5,236 nucleotides of DNA from an uncultured Prevotellaceae bacterium (GTDB taxonomy: Bacteria; Bacteroidota; Bacteroidia; Bacteroidales; Bacteroidaceae). The stretch spans positions 1 to 5,236 of the forward strand of contig CALAEY010000071.1 of assembly GCA_937891085.1 (NCBI GenBank), in the 5' to 3' direction. Every line of letters starts with the position of its first letter. The first letter of the stretch is position 1. The notes beneath the pieces were generated by a model. It was not told the DNA's origin, ran no database searches, and worked only from the letters and a program-made list of their open reading frames with translations. A program made the translations under genes and the position numbers. Positions 1 through 4,165 of the stretch are shown one piece after another.

Positions 1-77
1 GCCCTGCACGGTTGTAACCGATGGCTCTACCTCACTGGTTCAGCGTAAGTTTGCCATCGGTTACAACCGTGCAGGGC
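1..77. repeat. 25-bp perfect inverted repeat at the window edge
   Basis: Bases 1-25 are the exact reverse complement of bases 53-77, separated by a 27-base loop. Both arms lie inside the ftsK reading frame, and the right arm encodes the conserved IGYNRAG recognition-helix residues. A 25-of-25 match cannot be chance. The left arm starting at the very first base of the window suggests a fold-back chimera at a contig end rather than a biological hairpin. Confidence 0.95.
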
Positions 78-196
78 GCTTGATGGATCAGTTGGAGCGT
101 GCGGGCATTGTAGGTCCTGCACAAGGCGCTAAGCCACGTGAGGTCCTTATCACTGACGAGATGTCTCTGGAAAACATTATTTCACAATTTAAATAG
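2..196 (+). CDS. ftsK: DNA translocase FtsK, C-terminal (gamma domain) fragment
   Basis: This is the 3' end of ftsK, whose product is a septum-bound ATP-driven motor that pumps the chromosome terminus through the closing septum and activates dimer resolution. Only 64 codons and the TAG stop are present. They form the winged-helix gamma domain that reads polar KOPS-type sites: the GSTSLVQRKF stretch (codons 8-17), the IGYNRAGRLMDQLE recognition helix (19-32), then AGIVGP (34-39) and KPREVL (44-49). All are hallmark residues of the family. The motor and membrane domains lie outside the window. The LolA-like gene starts ten bases after the stop, so the two are probably co-transcribed. Caution: bases 1-25, giving codons 1-8 (PCTVVTDG), are an exact inverted copy of bases 53-77 and may be an assembly or library artefact. 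Codons from about 9 onward look genuine. Confidence 0.93.
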   Translation, partial: PCTVVTDGSTSLVQRKFAIGYNRAGRLMDQLERAGIVGPAQGAKPREVLITDEMSLENIISQFK

Positions 197-205
197 AATA
201 AGGTG

Positions 206-835
206 ATGAAAAGATACCATACATTCATAGGGATGCTTCTGGCACTCATGGCTCTGCTTCCACTGAGCTTGAAGGCTCAAGATGAGGCTACGGCTTTGCT
301 GGAACGCACGGCAGATGCCATTCGCTCTTCCGATGGCATCAAGGCTACCTTTATCATCCAAGCTCAGGAAGTGGAGACAGAAGGCACTATCTTCCTCAAA
401 GGCACTAAGTTCAAGTTGGAGACAGAAGGTGTGAGGACCTGGTTTGATGGCACTACGCAGTGGACCCTCGTAGAAGAGACTGAGGAAGTGAACATCTCGG
501 AGCCCACAGCAGAGGAGCTGCAGAGCATCAATCCCTATGCTTGGCTTTCACTCTACAAGGAAGGCTACAAAGTGCGCTTTGGTAGCGGTGCCAATGAAGG
601 GGAACGTTCCATCGTGATGACCACCACCAAATCCCGTCTCGACATGCAGAGCATTGTGCTCACGGTAAATGAGCGCACATTGGCCCCTGTACGTCTGAGC
701 ATGGCTGGTAGGGGAGGCAAAGACGTAGCAGTGATTTTCATCCAGTCGTATGATGACAAGCAGCACTACGACGATGCCCTCTTCACCTATCCCGAAAGCC
801 AATACCCCGGCGTAGAGGTAGTGGACCTTCGATAA
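206..835 (+). CDS. LolA-like periplasmic outer-membrane lipoprotein carrier
   Basis: A 209-residue protein resembling the Bacteroidetes LolA-like family, which carries lipoproteins across the periplasm from the inner membrane to the outer membrane. Residues 1-24 form a signal peptide: a basic MKRYH start, a hydrophobic core of Leu, Met and Ala, and a likely cut after SLKA before Gln25. With no Cys at +1 it is soluble, not a lipoprotein. The mature part alternates short polar and hydrophobic beta-strands, as in the LolA half-barrel. It ends in a YPGVEVVDLR tail typical of this family. A GTG at 203 is in frame one codon upstream. ATG 206 is preferred, with an AAGG just in front. The position directly after ftsK is common in Bacteroidales. 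The symbol lolA is withheld because similarity to the proteobacterial protein is low and the function is inferred from family. Confidence 0.85.
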   Translation: MKRYHTFIGMLLALMALLPLSLKAQDEATALLERTADAIRSSDGIKATFIIQAQEVETEGTIFLKGTKFKLETEGVRTWFDGTTQWTLVEETEEVNISEPTAEELQSINPYAWLSLYKEGYKVRFGSGANEGERSIVMTTTKSRLDMQSIVLTVNERTLAPVRLSMAGRGGKDVAVIFIQSYDDKQHYDDALFTYPESQYPGVEVVDLR

Positions 836-888
836 TGGATAGTGGCTGCGAAGCAGCAATAATCTGTTTAATCCGATAAATCCGTGGA

Positions 889-923
889 TATAACTCATAA
901 TTTATAATTCATAATTCATAATT
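889..923. repeat. 7-bp tandem repeat upstream of trxB
   Basis: Four clean tandem units, CATAATT, TATAATT, CATAATT, CATAATT (896-923), are preceded by one degenerate unit, TATAACT (889-895). The array ends seven bases before the trxB start codon. It lies in the 95-bp gap between the LolA-like gene and trxB. The rest of that gap (836-888) holds only a small 5-bp stem, GCTGC/GCAGC at 845-857, and no convincing TAnnTTTG box, so trxB may depend on readthrough from upstream. Unit number could vary between strains. Confidence 0.85.
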
Positions 924-930
924 CAAAAAG

Positions 931-1869
931 ATGTTGGAAACTGAAAAAGTAAGATTACTCATTATTGGTTCTGGTCCTGCTGGCTATACCGCAGCCATCT
1001 ATGCAGGACGTGCCAATCTGTCTCCTGTGCTCTATGCAGGTTTGCAACCAGGCGGACAGCTTACCACAACTACGATTGTAGAGAACTTCCCTGGTCATCC
1101 ACAGGGCATAGATGCCAACCAACTGATGGAGGACATGCGCCAGCAGGCAGTCAACTTCGGTGCGGATATCCGTAACGGTGTGGCGACGAAGGCTGATCTC
1201 AGTGCGCGTCCATTCAAGATTACCATTGATGATGAGAAGCTCATTGAGGCTGATGCCTTGATTATTGCCACTGGAGCAGCAGCGCGTTATCTTGGTCTTG
1301 AGGACGAGAAGAAGTATGCAGGCATGGGTGTGAGCGCTTGTGCTACGTGCGACGGCTTCTTCTACCGCAAGAAAGTAGTGGCTGTTGTAGGAGGTGGTGA
1401 TACGGCTTGTGAGGAAGCAACCTATCTGGCAAGTTTGGCCAGGAAGGTGTACCTCATCGTGCGTAAGCCATTCCTTCGTGCTTCAAAGATCATGCAAGAG
1501 CGCGTCATGAACAATGAGAAGATCGAAGTGCTCTTCGAACATAATGCAGAAGGACTCTTTGGTGAAAATGGTGTAGAAGGTGTACATCTCGTGAAGCGTT
1601 TAGGAGAGCCAGATGAGAGTCATTACGATCTCCCTGTCGATGGTTTCTTCTTGGCCATTGGTCATAAGCCAAGTTCGGATATCTTCAAGGATTACTTAGA
1701 GGTAGATAAGGCAGGATATATTGTGACAGAAGGGGCTACGCCACGTACCAATATTCCTGGTGTCTTCGCTGCAGGTGATGTGGCAGATCCACACTATCGT
1801 CAAGCTATCACTGCTGCCGCTAGTGGTTGTAAGGCTGCTATAGAAGCAGAGCGCTTTTTAATGTCTTAA
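931..1869 (+). CDS. trxB: Thioredoxin reductase (NADPH, flavoprotein)
   Basis: A complete 312-residue low-molecular-weight thioredoxin reductase, the usual length. It uses NADPH and FAD to reduce thioredoxin in the cytoplasm, supplying electrons for ribonucleotide reductase and thiol repair. In order: the FAD-binding GSGPAG (13-18); the GGQL segment (41-44); ATG at 113-115; the redox-active CATC dithiol (137-140) followed by Asp141; the NADPH-binding GGGDTA (154-159); and the second FAD motif AGDV (281-284) followed by the family's RQAITAAASG (290-299). The NADP-phosphate contact region reads VRKPFLRAS (177-185) rather than the HRRDxFRA of E. coli. The basic residues Arg178, Lys179 and Arg183 are kept, so NADPH use is still expected. 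ATG 931 sits behind an A-rich CAAAAAG leader, as is usual where Shine-Dalgarno sites are weak. It is convergent with the Crp-type regulator. Confidence 0.97.
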   Translation: MLETEKVRLLIIGSGPAGYTAAIYAGRANLSPVLYAGLQPGGQLTTTTIVENFPGHPQGIDANQLMEDMRQQAVNFGADIRNGVATKADLSARPFKITIDDEKLIEADALIIATGAAARYLGLEDEKKYAGMGVSACATCDGFFYRKKVVAVVGGGDTACEEATYLASLARKVYLIVRKPFLRASKIMQERVMNNEKIEVLFEHNAEGLFGENGVEGVHLVKRLGEPDESHYDLPVDGFFLAIGHKPSSDIFKDYLEVDKAGYIVTEGATPRTNIPGVFAAGDVADPHYRQAITAAASGCKAAIEAERFLMS

Positions 1870-1894
1870 AAGCGCTCTACTTCTTGTCTTTTTT
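1848..1894 (+). terminator. Terminator-like hairpin over the trxB stop codon
   Basis: An 11-bp perfect stem, AGAGCGCTTTT (1848-1858) with AAAAGCGCTCT (1868-1878), closes a 9-base loop. The trxB TAA stop (1867-1869) lies at the loop/stem edge. A pyrimidine-rich tract follows, ending in six T (1889-1894). The T-run starts about ten bases after the stem, farther than ideal for an intrinsic terminator, so efficiency is uncertain. Confidence 0.6.
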
Positions 1895-1909
1895 CGCTTT
1901 GTCCAGCGG

Positions 1910-1947
1910 TTATTCTTTTCTTCGAGCTGTAGCGAAGAAAAGAATAA
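1910..1947. repeat. 15-bp perfect inverted repeat between convergent genes
   Basis: Arms 1910-1924 (TTATTCTTTTCTTCG) and 1933-1947 are exact reverse complements around an 8-base loop. It lies between the 3' ends of trxB and the regulator and could act as a two-way terminator or RNA 3'-end stabiliser. Neither strand has a T-run directly after the stem, so a classical intrinsic terminator is not demonstrated. Confidence 0.75.
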
Positions 1948-1968
1948 GAAACATTAGGAAAAGAAGTG

Positions 1969-2046
1969 TATTGATGAAGAGAAGCAAAAAAACAGAACTG
2001 GAATCAACCAATTCTGCTTATTTTCTTCAGCTTCTCTTCATCAATA
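1969..2046. repeat. 17-bp inverted repeat flanking the regulator's terminator
   Basis: Arms 1969-1985 and 2030-2046 are exact reverse complements. The right arm lies inside the regulator gene and encodes part of its IDEEKLKK tail. The left arm lies beyond its stop codon and terminator. The arms enclose the smaller terminator hairpin, making a nested structure. It may have arisen by an inverted duplication of the gene's end. Confidence 0.8.
1986..2016 (-). terminator. Intrinsic terminator of the Crp/Fnr-type regulator
   Basis: Read on the minus strand, CAGAA (2016-2012), one mismatch, then TGG (2010-2008) pair with CCA (2001-1999) and TTCTG (1997-1993) around a 6-base loop, ATT-side included. 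Seven T follow at once (1992-1986). The regulator's TGA stop (2006-2004) lies in the loop. Stem plus immediate T-run is the classical rho-independent layout. Confidence 0.75.
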
Positions 2047-2705
2047 AGCTTTATCTTTCTACCATCAATCGCTATCAGGTGCTCTGCAGCAAACTGCGAT
2101 AGCGTTCGGATGGCATTAGACGTTGTCATATTCGAAAGATTCGCCAGGTCTTCACGAGAAAGATAGATGCTCAGCGTGAAACCATCCTCTTCCAAACCAT
2201 AACTCTCCTTCAGCAAGAGCAGAGACTCTGCCAAGCGCCCACGGATATGCTTCTGCGTCAGATTCACAGTACGCTGATCAGCCACATCCAATCCATGCGA
2301 CAGACGCTCAATGATAAAGTAGGCCAACTGGTTGTTCTGCTTCACTATAGAGTCCAGAATGTGCAGAGGAATCTGGCAAATCACCGCAGGCTCTACAGTC
2401 GTGGCGGTGCAGATATAGTCCTTATGGGAGAAATATGCATGATAGCCGAAATACTCCACAGGTTTATAGAGTCTGATGATCTGGTTTCTGCCACCTACGC
2501 CCTCTTTGTAGATCTTTACCTTGCCAGCCAGCAGGCACATCATGTGAGTAGGCGTTTCACCTTCTATATAGATATGCTCATTCTTCTTATAGCTCTGGAT
2601 GGTGATGTGCTCAGATAATAGGATACGCTGCTCCTCATTGAGAGGCGCCCATAAGTCAGCAAGCAGACTTGGAATGTCTGCATTCGTTGGAGTTATTTTT
2701 ACCAT
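2004..2705 (-). CDS. Crp/Fnr-family transcriptional regulator
   Basis: A 233-residue cytoplasmic DNA-binding regulator with the two-domain Crp/Fnr plan. The N-terminal cyclic-nucleotide-type beta-roll spans about 20-115 (IYIEGETPTHMMCLLAGKVK is typical of its strands). A long dimerisation helix follows at about 118-142. The C-terminal winged helix has SREDLANLS (183-191) and the recognition helix TTSNAIRTLSQFA (194-206). The cAMP-binding signature is absent: where E. coli CRP has GEL and RS, this protein has Gly87-Tyr-His and Ile98-Cys99, so cAMP is unlikely to be the ligand. Three Cys (57, 99, 110) do not match the FNR iron-sulfur cluster pattern. The frame extends 14 codons upstream to ATG 2747. 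ATG 2705 is preferred because a -7 box at 2752-2745 would put the transcript start inside that extension. Effector and targets are unknown. Confidence 0.88.
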   Translation of the reverse strand: MVKITPTNADIPSLLADLWAPLNEEQRILLSEHITIQSYKKNEHIYIEGETPTHMMCLLAGKVKIYKEGVGGRNQIIRLYKPVEYFGYHAYFSHKDYICTATTVEPAVICQIPLHILDSIVKQNNQLAYFIIERLSHGLDVADQRTVNLTQKHIRGRLAESLLLLKESYGLEEDGFTLSIYLSREDLANLSNMTTSNAIRTLSQFAAEHLIAIDGRKIKLIDEEKLKKISRIG

Positions 2706-2731
2706 CTTTCTACCTAATACCTGTATTTCGT

Positions 2732-2743
2732 AACCAATTGGTT
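2732..2743. promoter_or_regulatory. 12-bp palindrome at the regulator's predicted transcript start
   Basis: AACCAATTGGTT is a perfect 12-bp palindrome that abuts the -7 box and covers the predicted transcription start. A symmetric site there is where a dimeric repressor would block its own promoter, so this is a candidate autoregulatory operator. It does not match the CRP or FNR consensus (TGTGA or TTGAT half-sites). The role is inferred from position and symmetry only. Confidence 0.4.
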
Positions 2744-2744
2744 G

Positions 2745-2752
2745 CAAAAATA
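2745..2752 (-). promoter_or_regulatory. Candidate -7 box of the regulator gene
   Basis: On the minus strand 2752-2745 reads TATTTTTG, a full match to the Bacteroidetes TAnnTTTG -7 element. Transcription would start near 2738, leaving a leader of about 33 bases before ATG 2705. No TTTG -33 element is seen at the usual spacing, so confidence is moderate. Confidence 0.5.
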
Positions 2753-2788
2753 GTAATAATTATTAAATTTGTTTCACTTTTGTCTGTT

Positions 2789-2800
2789 TTTTTGCAAAAA
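2789..2800. repeat. Palindrome TTTTTGCAAAAA in the divergent promoter region
   Basis: This is a perfect 12-bp palindrome eight bases upstream of the kinase gene's -7 box. Its TTGCAAAAAT portion (2792-2801) is an exact direct repeat of 2742-2751, which overlaps the regulator's -7 box. Two copies 50 bp apart in a divergent intergenic region could be paired protein sites, although A/T-rich composition makes chance more likely. Confidence 0.4.
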
Positions 2801-2807
2801 TTAGTTG

Positions 2808-2815
2808 TATCTTTG
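2808..2815 (+). promoter_or_regulatory. -7 box of the kinase-like/HD gene pair
   Basis: TATCTTTG matches the Bacteroidetes TAnnTTTG -7 consensus and lies 28 bases before ATG 2844, giving a short leader of roughly 20 bases. The surrounding GTATCTTTGC is identical to the glyA promoter at 4127-4136. TTTG sequences upstream (2779-2782, 2791-2794) are not at ideal spacing, so the -33 element is unclear. Confidence 0.65.
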
Positions 2816-2843
2816 CTTACAATAGTAATCAATAGACATTATT

Positions 2844-3470
2844 ATGGACAAATTTGTTATCACTATCAATCGCCAGTTTGGCTCCGGAGGACACGAGGTG
2901 GGCGACCTGCTCGCTAAGCGTCTCGGTGTGAAAATCATAGACAAGGAAGTGGCTCAGGCCATTGCCAAGAAGTTTGAAATGACTCAGGAAGAGTTTGACA
3001 AGATAGACTACCGAAAGCCCAGCTGGTGGGAAGAGTTCACCATGTTCTACAGCCCTTTCGCTGCCATGGGGAGCCAACGTACCACTGTGGATAAGGCGGT
3101 GACCTCCCGTCAGATGTACTTGGAGCAGACAGAACTGCTGAAGAAGTTGGCCGAGGAGGAGTCATGCATCGTCATCGGGCGTTGTGCCTTCCATATCTTC
3201 AAGGATCATCCACACTGTGTGCGCATCTTCGTACATGGCAGTGAGGAGCGTCGTCTGAAGCACGCCATGGAGTATTTCAAAGTAGGCGAGGAGGAAGCCC
3301 GCAGGATGATGGAGGAGACCGACAAGAAGCGTTACGACTATATCAAGAAATACACGGGCACAAGCGGATTTGATCTGCGCAACTATGATTTCACCTTCAA
3401 TGCCGATGTGCTGAGTATTGAGGAGATGGCGGACATTGTCTATAAATACATCACGCGTGAGAAAGCCTGA
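2844..3470 (+). CDS. Cytidylate kinase-like family protein
   Basis: A 208-residue cytoplasmic protein resembling the cytidylate kinase-like (Cytidylate_kin2 type) family, a P-loop nucleoside-phosphate kinase relative that is common and poorly characterised in Bacteroidales. The N-terminus VITINRQFGSGGHEVG (5-20) is the family's modified P-loop: glycine-rich, but without the invariant Walker lysine of true CMP kinases, here as across the family. IIDKEVAQAIAKK (31-43) resembles the strand-helix after the P-loop. CIVIGRCAFHIF (108-119) is the second conserved core. Charged helices with RRLKHAMEYF (136-145) and DKKRYDYIKKYTG (160-172) look like the lid region. It differs from housekeeping Cmk, so the substrate should not be taken as CMP. 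The downstream HD gene overlaps its last codons, suggesting a two-gene operon. Confidence 0.82.
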   Translation: MDKFVITINRQFGSGGHEVGDLLAKRLGVKIIDKEVAQAIAKKFEMTQEEFDKIDYRKPSWWEEFTMFYSPFAAMGSQRTTVDKAVTSRQMYLEQTELLKKLAEEESCIVIGRCAFHIFKDHPHCVRIFVHGSEERRLKHAMEYFKVGEEEARRMMEETDKKRYDYIKKYTGTSGFDLRNYDFTFNADVLSIEEMADIVYKYITREKA

Positions 3471-4086
3471 TGCAGCGCTGGTGCGCTATGTAGAGGCGGA
3501 AATCATTCCTCGTTATGCGACTTTCGATAAGGCGCATCAGGTAAGTCATGTGCAGATGGTCATCTCCCAGAGCTTGGAGCTGGCAGCCTATTACCCTTCG
3601 CTCAATGTTGATATGGTCTATGCCATTGCGGCCTATCATGACACCGGATTAGTGGAGGGTAGGGAACTGCATCACATCGCTTCAGGGCGCATCCTTATGA
3701 CCGATCAGACACTTCGTAGGTGGTTCTCGGAAGCAGACCTGCAGGTGATGAAGGAAGCGGTGGAAGACCATCGGGCCTCTTCAGACCATGAGCCTCGCAG
3801 TCTCTACGGGCGCATCGTGGCAGAAGCCGACAGGCAGATAGAGGTTGATGTGGTGCTCAGGCGCACGGTTCAATACGGCCTCAAGCATACGCCAGAGCTC
3901 GATAAGGAGGGACAGTACCAGCGCATGTGTGAGCATCTGCATGAGAAGTATGCCGAAGGTGGCTACCTCAAACTCTGGATACCACAGTCGCTGAATGCCA
4001 GTCAGCTGGAGAAGTTGCGGCAGGTCATCAGGGACGAGGATCAGCTTCGGGCAGCCTTCGAGCGTATCTATCAGGAAGAAACATAA
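3457..4086 (+). CDS. HD-domain metal-dependent phosphohydrolase
   Basis: A 209-residue HD-superfamily protein, probably a cytoplasmic phosphohydrolase acting on a nucleotide or phosphoester. Metal ligands in order: His31 in FDKAHQVSHV (23-32), the defining His61-Asp62 in AAYHDTGL (58-65), His72 and His73 in ELHHIASG, the EDHR motif (103-106), and ADRQI (124-128) with the late Asp125. EKYAEGGYLKLWIP near the C-terminus is also strongly family-like. Start choice: the open frame reaches back to TTG 3418, but those codons lie over the kinase gene and look unlike family sequence. GTG 3457 gives MRKPDAALVRYVEAEI and overlaps the kinase gene by 14 bp; GTG 3481 is a shorter alternative without overlap. 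The overlap implies translational coupling. The true substrate is not known. Confidence 0.83.
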   Translation: MRKPDAALVRYVEAEIIPRYATFDKAHQVSHVQMVISQSLELAAYYPSLNVDMVYAIAAYHDTGLVEGRELHHIASGRILMTDQTLRRWFSEADLQVMKEAVEDHRASSDHEPRSLYGRIVAEADRQIEVDVVLRRTVQYGLKHTPELDKEGQYQRMCEHLHEKYAEGGYLKLWIPQSLNASQLEKLRQVIRDEDQLRAAFERIYQEET

Positions 4087-4103
4087 AAATCTGCCTACTA
4101 AAA

Positions 4104-4135
4104 ATTGCATATAAGGCGGTGTTGTAGTATCTTTG
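4104..4135 (+). promoter_or_regulatory. glyA promoter
   Basis: TATCTTTG at 4128-4135 is a full match to the TAnnTTTG -7 consensus. ATTG at 4104-4107 (three of four against TTTG) lies 20 bases upstream, the expected -33 spacing. Transcription would start near 4142, giving a leader of about 24 bases before ATG 4166. The clear promoter suggests glyA is transcribed separately from the HD gene. No terminator is seen in the 79-bp gap. Confidence 0.7.
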
Positions 4136-4165
4136 CATCGCAAATTAAACAAATTATCCAAAAGT

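Noticed and set aside
372..429. 13-base direct repeat TGGAGACAGAAGG (372-384 and 417-429) in the LolA-like gene
   Set aside because: It is in frame and encodes ETEG in two neighbouring beta-strands. It is probably convergent codon use, with no further repeat structure.
845..857. Small hairpin GCTGC-GAA-GCAGC after the LolA-like gene as a terminator
   Set aside because: The stem is only 5 bp and no T-run follows, so it is too weak to call.
548..898. Minus-strand open frame of 116 codons over the LolA-like gene and the following gap
   Set aside because: It is antisense to a well-supported gene, resembles no family, and has no promoter or ribosome site.
1884..2102. Plus-strand open frame of 72 codons after trxB
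   Set aside because: It runs through the hairpin cluster and antisense into the regulator's 3' end. Its Lys/Arg/Ser-rich composition reflects the A/T-rich stems, and no family is recognisable.
2247..2618. Plus-strand open frame of 123 codons inside the regulator
   Set aside because: It is the antisense shadow of the Crp/Fnr-type gene, whose domain structure is clear.
2844..3470. Calling the kinase-like gene cmk
   Set aside because: The P-loop and overall sequence match the separate cytidylate kinase-like family, not housekeeping CMP kinase, and the Walker lysine is absent.
3781..4161. Minus-strand open frame of 126 codons over the HD gene and the glyA promoter
   Set aside because: It is antisense to conserved HD-domain coding sequence and would start inside the glyA leader.
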